From Massilia sp. Root133 (lineage in GTDB: Bacteria; Pseudomonadota; Gammaproteobacteria; Burkholderiales; Burkholderiaceae_D): a stretch of DNA of 35,858 nt. Positions 8,128 through 16,518 of this stretch are shown piece by piece. The translations under genes were made by a program, and so were the position numbers. The notes beneath the pieces are model-generated. The model searched no databases and was not told the DNA's origin. It saw only the letters and a list, made by a program, of their open reading frames with translations. Position 1 is the first letter of the stretch. Every line of letters starts with the position of its first letter. The stretch is from positions 1-35,858 of the forward strand of contig NZ_LMEW01000019.1 in assembly GCF_001426525.1 (NCBI RefSeq). The letters run 5' to 3'.

Positions 8128-8133
8128 ATTTTA
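8128..8133 (-). promoter_or_regulatory. selO: Candidate -10 box for selO
   Basis: TAAAAT on the minus strand (5 of 6 matches to TATAAT) lies about 37 bp upstream of the proposed ATC start. No convincing -35 box was found 16-18 bp upstream, so this is weak. The TAA inside it is also the in-frame stop that limits how far selO can extend. Confidence 0.3.
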
Positions 8134-8181
8134 CCGCACACGCGCGGATTCTATGGGCGCAAGACGTGCGCGGCCTATCCG

Positions 8182-8198
8182 GGTTACATTCCGTAACC
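8182..8198. promoter_or_regulatory. Palindrome GGTTAC-N5-GTAACC upstream of the acyl-CoA ligase gene
   Basis: A perfect 6-bp inverted repeat with a 5-bp spacer lies in the 208-bp gap between selO (minus) and the acyl-CoA ligase gene (plus). Size and position fit a dimeric repressor site such as a TetR-family fatty-acid regulator. No regulator gene adjoins it, so this is inference. Confidence 0.4.
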
Positions 8199-8214
8199 GT
8201 TTGGTAATGTCACC

Positions 8215-8229
8215 TGCTGCAGTGCAGCA
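8215..8229. promoter_or_regulatory. Palindrome TGCTGCA-G-TGCAGCA upstream of the acyl-CoA ligase gene
   Basis: A perfect 7-bp inverted repeat with a single central base, 71 bp upstream of the proposed ligase start and 17 bp from the neighbouring palindrome. It may be an operator for a dimeric regulator; the RNA form could be a small hairpin only with a larger loop. Confidence 0.4.
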
Positions 8230-8299
8230 TCGAATGTCGTTGACGTTTTCCGTACGAGCGTTCGAAACTCGACTTCCCGCAAGCAACCCCGAGAGACCG

Positions 8300-9952
<1,653 letters not shown>

Positions 9953-9956
9953 CACG

Positions 9957-9994
9957 ACCGTTCTTTTAACGGTTATATTGTCGCCACCGACAAT
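9957..9994 (+). promoter_or_regulatory. Two inverted repeats around a TATATT box before the hydratase/dehydrogenase gene
   Basis: ACCGTT-N5-AACGGT (9957-9973) is directly followed by TATATT (9974-9979, 5 of 6 matches to a -10 box). ATTGTCG-CCAC-CGACAAT (9977-9994) overlaps that box. The pair lies in the 63-bp gap before the gene at 10016. No good -35 box is seen. The layout suggests a regulated promoter or an mRNA hairpin just ahead of the AAGGAG ribosome site. Confidence 0.4.
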
Positions 9995-10015
9995 CACACC
10001 CATGCAAGGAGACCC

Positions 10016-12103
10016 ATGAGCGCCGACTACCAGGTCATCGACGACGTCGCCGTCATCACGCTGAACAACCCGCCCGTCAATGGCCTCGGCCTCGCGACGC
10101 GCACCGCCGCCGTCGAAGGCCTCGATCGCGCTGCGCAGGATCCGGCCGTCAAGGCCATCGTCATCACCGGCGCCGGCAAGGCGTTTTCGGGCGGTGCCGA
10201 CATCCGCGAGTTCAACTCGCCCAAGGCGCTCACGGAACCGACCCTGCATACGCTGATCCGTACGGTCGAGAATTCGGCGAAGCCCGTCGTCGCCGCGATC
10301 CACACGGTGTGCATGGGCGGCGGCCTGGAACTGGCGCTGGGCGCCAACTACCGCGTGGCGCTGCCGGGTGCGCAGATCGCGCTGCCGGAAGTGAAGCTGG
10401 GCCTGCTGCCGGGCGCCGGCGGCACGCAGCGCCTGCCGCGCGTGCTGGGCCTGGAGACGGCGCTGGACATGATCGTGACGGGCACGCCGGTGCTGTCCGA
10501 CAAGCTGGCCGGCACCCTGCTGTTCGACGAATTGCTTCCGGCCGGCTCCGACCTCGTCGCGGGCGCGATCGCGTTCGCGCGCCGCGTCGCCGGCGTGCGG
10601 CCGCTGCCGAAGGTGCGCGACCGCCAGGTCGGGCATCCGGATGCGGCAGGCTTCCTGGCTGCCGCGCGGGCCCGCGTAAAAGTGGCGGCGGGGCCGTTCC
10701 CGGCGCCCGTCGAATGCGTGGAGACCGTCGCGGCGTCCGTCGAAAAGCCATTCGAAGAGGGCCTGAAATTCGAGCGCGAGCGCTTCATCCATCTCACGCA
10801 GACGACGGAATCGAAGGCGCTGCGCCATGCGTTCTTCGCGGAGCGCGCCGCGAGCAAGGTGCCGGATGTCCCGGCCGACACGCCCGTTCGCGCGATCCGC
10901 AGCGCGGCCGTCGTCGGCGCCGGCACGATGGGCGGCGGCATCGCGATGAATTTCGCGAACGCCGGCATTCCCGTGACGATCCTCGAGACGAAGCAGGAAG
11001 CGCTCGACAAGGGCTTGGCCACCATCCGCATGAATTACGAGAACACGGTCAGGAAGGGCAAGCTGGCGGCGGACAAGGCCGGGCAGCGCGTGGATCTCAT
11101 CCGCGGCACGCTGGATTACGCCGACATCGCCCAGGCGGACATCGTCATCGAAGCCGTGTTCGAAGACATGGACGTGAAGGCGTCCGTGTTCCGTCAGCTG
11201 GATGCGGCGATGAAGCCGGGCGCCATTCTCGCGTCGAACACGTCGACCCTGGACCTGAACCGCATCGCCGCGTTCACGGCGCGCCCGCAGGACGTCATCG
11301 GCCTGCACTTCTTCAGCCCCGCCAACGTGATGAAGCTGCTGGAAATCGTGCGCGGCGCGGCGACCGGCAAGGACGTGCTGGCGACCGCGCTGGCGCTGGC
11401 GAAGAAGATCAGGAAGACGGGCGTCGTCGCCGGCGTGTGCGACGGCTTCATCGGCAACCGCATGGTCGAGCAGTACATCCGCCAGGCGGGCTTCCTGCTG
11501 GACGAAGGCGCGCTGCCGCAGCAGGTCGACGCGGCCATCGAGGCCTTCGGCTTCGCGATGGGACCGTTCCGCATGGGCGACCTGGCCGGCAACGACGTCG
11601 GCTGGTACATCCGCAAGCGCCGCGCCGTGGAGTCGCCGGACCTGAAGTATTCGAAGACGGCCGACCTGCTGTGCGAACAGGGCCGCTTCGGCCAGAAGAC
11701 GGGCGCCGGCTGGTACGACTACCAGGCGGGCGACCGCACGCCGCGGCCGTCGCCGTGGGTCGACGACATGATCGTGCGGCATTCGCAGGACCTGGGCATT
11801 GAGCGCCGCGCCATCTCCGACGAGGAGATCGTCGAGCGCCTCGTGTACGCGCTGGTCAACGAGGGCGCGCGGATCCTGGAAGAGGGCATCGCGCTGCGCG
11901 CATCCGACGTCGACATGGTCTACCTGTCCGGCTACGGCTTCCCGCTGTTCCGCGGCGGCCCGATGTTTTATGCGGACACGGTCGGCCTGCCGACCGTGCT
12001 GGCGGCCGTCGAGAAGTATGCGCGCGGCTACCACGGCGAGGCGTGGACGCCGGCGCCGCTGCTCGTCCGCCTGGCGGGCGAGGGCAAGAGCTTCAACGGC
12101 TGA
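10016..12103 (+). CDS. Fused enoyl-CoA hydratase / 3-hydroxyacyl-CoA dehydrogenase (FadJ/PimF-like)
   Basis: The 695-residue protein combines two beta-oxidation steps. Residues 1 to about 185 are a crotonase domain (FSGGADIREF, CMGGGLELALGANYRVA, PEVKLGLLPGAGGTQRLPR). From about residue 298 comes a Rossmann NAD domain (VVGAGTMGGGIAMNFANAG) and the dehydrogenase core (ASNTSTLDLNRIA, GLHFFSPANVMKLLEIVRG, GFIGNRM), followed by two C-terminal 3HCDH helical domains ending near DMVYLSGYGFPLFRGGPMFYAD. It should hydrate trans-2-enoyl-CoA and oxidise the resulting 3-hydroxyacyl-CoA with NAD. A good AAGGAG lies 7 bases before ATG. No thiolase is nearby, so the cycle must be completed from elsewhere. 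Its last 11 bp overlap the convergent membrane-protein gene. Confidence 0.92.
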   Translation: MSADYQVIDDVAVITLNNPPVNGLGLATRTAAVEGLDRAAQDPAVKAIVITGAGKAFSGGADIREFNSPKALTEPTLHTLIRTVENSAKPVVAAIHTVCMGGGLELALGANYRVALPGAQIALPEVKLGLLPGAGGTQRLPRVLGLETALDMIVTGTPVLSDKLAGTLLFDELLPAGSDLVAGAIAFARRVAGVRPLPKVRDRQVGHPDAAGFLAAARARVKVAAGPFPAPVECVETVAASVEKPFEEGLKFERERFIHLTQTTESKALRHAFFAERAASKVPDVPADTPVRAIRSAAVVGAGTMGGGIAMNFANAGIPVTILETKQEALDKGLATIRMNYENTVRKGKLAADKAGQRVDLIRGTLDYADIAQADIVIEAVFEDMDVKASVFRQLDAAMKPGAILASNTSTLDLNRIAAFTARPQDVIGLHFFSPANVMKLLEIVRGAATGKDVLATALALAKKIRKTGVVAGVCDGFIGNRMVEQYIRQAGFLLDEGALPQQVDAAIEAFGFAMGPFRMGDLAGNDVGWYIRKRRAVESPDLKYSKTADLLCEQGRFGQKTGAGWYDYQAGDRTPRPSPWVDDMIVRHSQDLGIERRAISDEEIVERLVYALVNEGARILEEGIALRASDVDMVYLSGYGFPLFRGGPMFYADTVGLPTVLAAVEKYARGYHGEAWTPAPLLVRLAGEGKSFNG

Positions 12104-12761
12104 CACGCCATAACGTCAGCGCGGCGCCCGCGTACCACAGCGCCTGCACGCCCGTCAGCAGCATCAGCGAATGCGGGTGCATGTGCAGGCCGCTCGCGGC
12201 CGCGAGCGCCGTGCCCAGGCCCGCCGGCAGCGCCAGCGCGGCGAGCAGCGTGCATTTGCCGTCTGCTGCGCGCGGGCTGGCCCACGACAGGCAGCACATG
12301 CCTACGCCCATGCCGATCAGGCCCGCCTTGGTCAGCACCTGGATCGCGATGGCGAGCAGCGCGAACACCGCGGCCGTGGCGTCGTGCGGCCAACCCTGCT
12401 CGATGGCGACCCTGGCGAGTCTCGACGTGATGAAGCCGTCGCCCAGCATCGCGCCGCCGACGGCCGCGCAGCCCAGCGCATGGCAGGCGACCCCGAACAC
12501 GATGGCGGGACGGCGCGGGCCGAGCGTCTGCGCCAGCGCGATCACGCCGTACAGCAGGAAACCGCAGGCGACGAACAGGGCGCCGTGCACGCGTGCGGCG
12601 CGGTCGCCCAGGCGCACGAGCGCGGCCAGCGTGTCGGCGTAGCCCGTGCCGTGCGCGACGACCGGATGGTGGAACAGGAGGGCGACCATCGCGGCGCCGG
12701 CGAAGGCGAGGGCCCAGGCGGCGGGCGGGATGGAACGGGGCGTGCGGTCGGCTGCTATCAT
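12093..12761 (-). CDS. Membrane protein of unknown function
   Basis: The 222-residue product has about six hydrophobic segments: residues near 13-33, 57-80, 86-107, 128-150, 165-186 and 195-218. Soluble loops carry histidines (LLFHHPVVAHGTGY; LHMHPHSLML). I do not recognise the family. AAGGA lies five bases upstream of ATG 12761. The gene is divergent from the TetR-family regulator across 139 bp containing two palindromes, which suggests that the regulator controls it. Its 3' end overlaps the hydratase/dehydrogenase gene by 11 bp, tail to tail. No catalytic motif is visible. Confidence 0.75.
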   Translation of the reverse strand: MIAADRTPRSIPPAAWALAFAGAAMVALLFHHPVVAHGTGYADTLAALVRLGDRAARVHGALFVACGFLLYGVIALAQTLGPRRPAIVFGVACHALGCAAVGGAMLGDGFITSRLARVAIEQGWPHDATAAVFALLAIAIQVLTKAGLIGMGVGMCCLSWASPRAADGKCTLLAALALPAGLGTALAAASGLHMHPHSLMLLTGVQALWYAGAALTLWRVSR

Positions 12762-12833
12762 GGCGGTCCTTTCGGTCGAAAACCCTATTGGACCAGCGGC
12801 GGGCGTCGCGTTGGCGGATGGTGTGGCCGCGGC

Positions 12834-12865
12834 GTCCGTTAGCGGACAAAACCGCCTGGACGTCC
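12834..12865. promoter_or_regulatory. Candidate TetR operator(s) between divergent genes
   Basis: GTCCGTTAGCGGAC (12834-12847) is a 14-bp near-perfect palindrome with one mismatched pair. GGACGTCC (12858-12865), a perfect 8-bp palindrome, lies 10 bp further on. Both share GTCC/GGAC half-sites and sit between the membrane-protein gene and the TetR gene, the usual place for an autoregulatory operator. Binding is inferred. Confidence 0.45.
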
Positions 12866-12900
12866 GGTTACGCCCGCTGATGTCCGCTCATGGAGATGCG

Positions 12901-13431
12901 ATGGAAGAAGTCGTTCAAGACCGGCGCCGGCAGCGCACGCGCAAGGCCGCCGTCGGGGCGTTCATCGAACTGCTGATGGCCGAGGGCTATGACGCCGTCG
13001 CGATGACGGCGGTGGCCGAGCGCGCCGATCTCGGCCGCTCCACCTTGTACGAACATTTCCGTACGAAGGACGACCTGCTGGCCGCGTCGATGGACTGGCC
13101 GCTGCGCGTGCTGGCGGCCGATCCGCCCGATCCGGCGGCTCTGCTGGCGCTGATCGAACACGTGCGCGAACGGTCCGGCGCGGTGCGCGTGCTGCTGGAA
13201 CAGCCGCTGCGCTCGCGCATCGCGCGCCTGCTGGCGGCGCGGATCTTGCCCGGGTTGCGTGCCCGCGGCGTGGTGGGCCCGCGCGCGGACGTGCGCGCGC
13301 TCGCGTGCGCGGAAGGCCAGTTCGCGGCGCTCGCACTGTGGATGCAGGGCGGCGGCGTGCCGGCGCCAGTGCTCGCCGAGGAACTCGCGCGATTGTCCGC
13401 CGCAGCGGCCACGCCGGGCCAATGCCCCTGA
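12901..13431 (+). CDS. TetR/AcrR-family transcriptional regulator
   Basis: The 176-residue protein has an N-terminal TetR helix-turn-helix at about residues 10-58: RRRQRTRKAAVGAFIELLMAE, then MTAVAERADLGRSTLYEHFR, then TKDDLLAAS. The ligand-binding half is alanine- and leucine-rich and variable, as is normal. ATG 12901 has GGAG five bases upstream and is preferred over ATG 12880, which adds seven residues. The gene lies between a divergent membrane protein and a co-directional MFS exporter 36 bp downstream, so it probably represses one or both in response to a small molecule. The ligand is unknown. Confidence 0.85.
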   Translation: MEEVVQDRRRQRTRKAAVGAFIELLMAEGYDAVAMTAVAERADLGRSTLYEHFRTKDDLLAASMDWPLRVLAADPPDPAALLALIEHVRERSGAVRVLLEQPLRSRIARLLAARILPGLRARGVVGPRADVRALACAEGQFAALALWMQGGGVPAPVLAEELARLSAAAATPGQCP

Positions 13432-13467
13432 TGCGGTCAGGGTGCGCGCCGTGCTAGGCTGTCCGCC

Positions 13468-14679
13468 ATGAAGAACGCCCTCCTGATCGCGACCGCCTGC
13501 CTGCTCGGACTGTTGTCCACGACCGGCGCGTCGCTGCCTTATCCCATCCTGCCGCCGCTGTTCGTGAACGGCGCGCCGGACAGCCTGACGCACTTCCTCG
13601 GCCTGCCGCCGAAGCTGTTGTTCGCGCTGGCGCTGATGGTCAACCCGATCGGCCTGCTGCTGGGCACCGCGGTGCTCGGGTCGCTGTCCGACCGCTACGG
13701 CCGCCGGCCGCTGCTGCTCGTGACGGCCGTCGGCGCCGCCATCGGGCACGTGCTGACGGCGTGGGCGCTGGCGAGCCGCTCCTATCCGCTGTTCCTCGTC
13801 GCCCGCTTCGGCACGGGCCTGCTGGAGGGCCACAGCGCGATCGTGCGCGCGATGCTCGCGGACCGCCTGCAAGGCCCGTTGCGCAATCACGCGCTGTCGT
13901 GGCTGAACGGCGCGCTGCACCTGGGCTGGCTCGTCGGGCCGCTGCTGGCCGGGTTCACGATCGCGTGGGGCCTCACGATCCCGTTCTACATCGCCGCGGG
14001 CGCGCTGCTGCTGGGCGCGGCGCTGGTCGGCTTCGCGCTGGAACGCAAGCCGCGCGCGGCCGGGCCGTCGTGGTGGAGCGTCGCGCGCGAACGCCACGCG
14101 TTCAACCTGCTGCGCCACGACGGCCTGCGCGCGCTGTTCGGCGTGCAGCTCGCGTACACGTGCGGCGTGACGGCGTTCTACGAGTTCTATCCGCTGTGGC
14201 TCGTCGAGGTGGGCCATTACGACACGCGCGCGATCGCGCTCGTCAACGTCGGCATGTGCGGCCTGATGACGTGTTCCGCGCTGTTCGCCGGCCGTGCGAG
14301 CCGCACCGAACCGATGCGCCGCGCGGCGTGGCTGGCCGCGTGCGTGGCGCTGGCCATCGGCTCGCTCGGCGTGGGTCATCTGTGGGTGGGCCTCGTGGGC
14401 ATCATGGCGTTCGGGCTGCCGCATGCGTTCTACAATGCCGTCGTGCAGGCGTGGGCCGCGGACCGCTTCGGCGGCGGTCACGGACAGGGCGCCGTCATGG
14501 GGCTGCTGTCGACGACGTTCTGCCTCGCGAACATCCTGATGGCGGCGGCGGGCGCCGTGCTGACGCTCGTCGACACGCGGCTCGTGCTGCTGACGGGCGC
14601 GATCCTGACGGCGTGGGCGGCGAACCGGATGCGGGCGTGGGGCAGCGGCGCGATGGCCGGATTGCCGCCGGCCGCGTAA
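13468..14679 (+). CDS. MFS transporter, probable drug/metabolite exporter
   Basis: The 403-residue protein has twelve predicted membrane segments in two halves, the usual size for a DHA1-type exporter. The signature loop between helices 2 and 3 reads GSLSDRYGRRPLLLVTAVGA (residues about 71-90), and helix 5 contains LNGALHLGWLVGPLLAGF, similar to motif C of antiporters (GxxxGPxxGG, here partly altered). It follows the TetR gene by 36 bp in the same direction, the classic regulator-exporter pair. Export of a toxic compound by proton antiport is the likely role; the substrate is unknown. The secreted-protein gene follows 22 bp after its stop. Confidence 0.85.
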   Translation: MKNALLIATACLLGLLSTTGASLPYPILPPLFVNGAPDSLTHFLGLPPKLLFALALMVNPIGLLLGTAVLGSLSDRYGRRPLLLVTAVGAAIGHVLTAWALASRSYPLFLVARFGTGLLEGHSAIVRAMLADRLQGPLRNHALSWLNGALHLGWLVGPLLAGFTIAWGLTIPFYIAAGALLLGAALVGFALERKPRAAGPSWWSVARERHAFNLLRHDGLRALFGVQLAYTCGVTAFYEFYPLWLVEVGHYDTRAIALVNVGMCGLMTCSALFAGRASRTEPMRRAAWLAACVALAIGSLGVGHLWVGLVGIMAFGLPHAFYNAVVQAWAADRFGGGHGQGAVMGLLSTTFCLANILMAAAGAVLTLVDTRLVLLTGAILTAWAANRMRAWGSGAMAGLPPAA

Positions 14680-14701
14680 ACGATTCTCGATGGAGGGCTG
14701 G

Positions 14702-15301
14702 TTGAAAAAAGCGATCCTTCTGCTGGTGTGTCTTGTTCCCTTGGCCGCCCTGGCGGCCGGTCGAGGTTGCGGCGAGCAGGTCGCGTTCCGCTGGGTGCCG
14801 AAGGATGCGGACGCGCGGTCCGCGGGCAGCGTCCACGTCGTCGACGCGCGCTCGTCACGGACCGTGCAGGTGCTCGACGGGGTGACGAATTACTACGGCG
14901 ACGACGGCGGGCTGTTCGCGCAGGACCTGGACAACGACGGTTGTCGGGACCTCGTCGTGACGAGCGACGTCGCACCCATCGGCAATACGAGCAGCACGGT
15001 CTACCTCTACGATCGCGTGCGCGGACGCTTCGTGTTCAACGAGGCGCTGTCGGCGATCGGCAATATCAGCGTCGACGGCCGCGATCCGGGCTGCGTGACG
15101 GGCGACTGGAAAGGCGGGGCGGACGATGTCGGCGGCGAGCGCTATTGCTGGCGCAAGGGGCGGCTCGTCAAGACGAACGAATACAGCGTGCGGCCACTGT
15201 ACGACAGGGACACCGGCGCGTTCTCGTGTTACGAGCACGTCGACACGACGTACGCGGGCGGCAGGAAACGCGTGCGCAGGAACTGCACGAAGCGATTCTG
15301 A
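14702..15301 (+). CDS. Secreted protein with a Ca-binding-like DxDNDG loop, function unknown
   Basis: The 199-residue protein is proposed to start at TTG 14702 (MKKAILLLVCLVPLAALAA when initiated with Met), because GGAGGG lies four bases upstream and the result is a textbook signal peptide. ATG 14690, four codons earlier, is the alternative. The mature part contains the motif LFAQDLDNDGCRDLVVTSD, which looks like a single FG-GAP/VCBS-type calcium loop, and six cysteines that could form disulfides outside the cytoplasm. It resembles small exported proteins of the Xanthomonas XAC2610 kind; I am not sure of that assignment. It ends 18 bp from the convergent GH5 gene. Confidence 0.7.
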   Translation: MKKAILLLVCLVPLAALAAGRGCGEQVAFRWVPKDADARSAGSVHVVDARSSRTVQVLDGVTNYYGDDGGLFAQDLDNDGCRDLVVTSDVAPIGNTSSTVYLYDRVRGRFVFNEALSAIGNISVDGRDPGCVTGDWKGGADDVGGERYCWRKGRLVKTNEYSVRPLYDRDTGAFSCYEHVDTTYAGGRKRVRRNCTKRF

Positions 15302-15319
15302 TGCCGCCCGCCTGCGGGA

Positions 15320-16369
15320 CTAGCGCGTCGCCGGCACCAGCGCCTTCAGGATCGGCTTCACGAACTCGTTCTTCTTGAAGTCGTACAGCACGAAGTCGCT
15401 GGAGAACTGCCAATAGCCCCACGCGAAGCCATATTTCTCGGCCGTGCGCGCGACGGTCGACGTCCACAGCACGCGGTCGTCCATCGCGGCCTTGTCGTAG
15501 GCGCCGAATTCGCCGAGGAAGACAGGGCGGCCGCTCGCATCGCTCCATGCTTTCACGGCCGCGAAATCCTTGTCGATCTGCGCGATCTCGGCCGGCTTGC
15601 CGAAGCGGATGCCCGTCGTCGAGCGGATCGGTTCATCGGCCCACGACGCGCCCTGGTGCGTGAACGGGAACGGGTCGTAGTAGTGGAACGTGGCGATGAG
15701 GTGCTTGTCGGCGGCCGGCAGCGCCAGGTCCTTCAGCGTGTCGCGGCTGTTCCAGCGCACGCCGCCGATGATGACGTTGCGCGTGGGGTTCGTCTTGCGC
15801 ATGACGGCCAGCACCTGCGGGAAGCTGGCGTTCCACGTGGCCGCGTCGAACTGGCCGTGCGGCTCGTTGAGCAGTTCGAAGACGACCGTGTTCGGCTCGT
15901 TGCGGTAGCGCTCCGCCAGCTGGCTCCAGACGGCCTTCAGCTTCGGCATGCAGGCGGCGACGTCCTTCGAGCAGTCGTCGAAATCGTGTTCGTCGACGAT
16001 CACGCTGAGGCCGTGCTTCGTGGCCGTGGCGACGACCCAGTCGAGGCGGTTCAGCCATTTCGGATCGAGGCGGTTCTGCGCGTCGAGGGCGCGGAACGCG
16101 AACAGCACGACGCGCACGGTCGAGAACCCGGCCGCCTTGATCTTCGCGAAGTGCTCCTCCTTGTAATTGCCCCTGGCGCCATCCTGCCAGAACGGATCGT
16201 AGCCGATGACGTTGACGCCGCGGCCCAGCTGCCGGACCTGGTCGTGCGCCGAGATCTCCTTGAACTGCGACGTGGCGGGCGGCGGGTTGGGGGCGGGATC
16301 GTCGGCAAGCGCGGCGTGCGCGACAAAGGCGAGCGTGACGGCGGCGGCGAGGCGCGGCAGCTTGAGCAT
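15320..16369 (-). CDS. Secreted glycoside hydrolase family 5 (cellulase-like endoglycosidase)
   Basis: The 349-residue protein has a signal peptide (residues 1 to about 22, cut near AHAALA-DD) and a single GH5 TIM-barrel domain. The acid/base glutamate is in FELLNEPHG (Glu169) and the nucleophile in PVFLGEFGAYD (Glu287). Other GH5 landmarks are GFSTVRVVLF (the conserved Arg), VIVDEHDFDD, ATFHYYDPFPFTHQG and WGYWQFSSDF. It should cut beta-1,4-linked glucans or mannans outside the cell. No carbohydrate-binding module is attached. A promoter overlapped by a LacI-type operator lies 34-62 bp upstream, so induction by a sugar is likely. ATG 16369 follows GGAG after seven bases. Confidence 0.9.
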   Translation of the reverse strand: MLKLPRLAAAVTLAFVAHAALADDPAPNPPPATSQFKEISAHDQVRQLGRGVNVIGYDPFWQDGARGNYKEEHFAKIKAAGFSTVRVVLFAFRALDAQNRLDPKWLNRLDWVVATATKHGLSVIVDEHDFDDCSKDVAACMPKLKAVWSQLAERYRNEPNTVVFELLNEPHGQFDAATWNASFPQVLAVMRKTNPTRNVIIGGVRWNSRDTLKDLALPAADKHLIATFHYYDPFPFTHQGASWADEPIRSTTGIRFGKPAEIAQIDKDFAAVKAWSDASGRPVFLGEFGAYDKAAMDDRVLWTSTVARTAEKYGFAWGYWQFSSDFVLYDFKKNEFVKPILKALVPATR

Positions 16370-16402
16370 GAAGAGTCTCCATCGTTATCGTTGTGTTTGT
16401 CG

Positions 16403-16431
16403 ATGGTAGCGCTATCTCGCCCCCTTGCCAA
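16403..16431 (-). promoter_or_regulatory. Promoter of the GH5 gene
   Basis: On the minus strand TTGGCA (16431-16426), a 17-bp spacer and TACCAT (16408-16403) form a good sigma-70 promoter about 34 bp before the ATG. Its -10 end overlaps the TAGCGCTA operator. Confidence 0.6.
16405..16416. promoter_or_regulatory. LacI-family operator GGTAGCGCTATC at the GH5 promoter
   Basis: A 12-bp palindrome with one mismatch around a perfect TAGCGCTA core. LacI-family repressors typically bind such centres with CG in the middle, and TGGTAGCGCTA-type sites control plant-polysaccharide genes in other bacteria. It covers the -10 box, so it should repress. No LacI gene is in the window. Confidence 0.55.
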
Positions 16432-16448
16432 GCATGTGACAACGAGAC

Positions 16449-16515
16449 ATTTCCAAAAACCGGGGTCAGAGCCCGGTTTTGGGAAATTGCTCAAAAACGG
16501 GCTCTGACCCCGGTT
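16449..16515. repeat. REP-type inverted repeat pair (REPIN-like), GGGGTCAGAGC core
   Basis: An exact 18-bp inverted repeat with GGGGTCAGAGC at its heart occupies 16458-16475 and 16498-16515 with a 22-bp spacer. The left part can instead fold on itself: 16449-16464 against 16472-16487, 15 of 16 pairs and a 7-nt loop. It lies 3 bp past the stop of the symporter gene and may stop transcription as well. A related pair sits at 35619-35772. Confidence 0.75.
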
Positions 16516-16518
16516 GGG

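Noticed and set aside
8054..8299. An N-terminal extension of the acyl-CoA ligase to 8054
   Set aside because: It would overlap the selO start and cover the palindromes; AlkK-type ligases begin near the MGRMM segment.
12868..14481. A minus-strand open frame antisense to the TetR and MFS genes
   Set aside because: It is Arg/Gln/His-rich with no fold; the plus-strand genes have good ribosome sites and family motifs.
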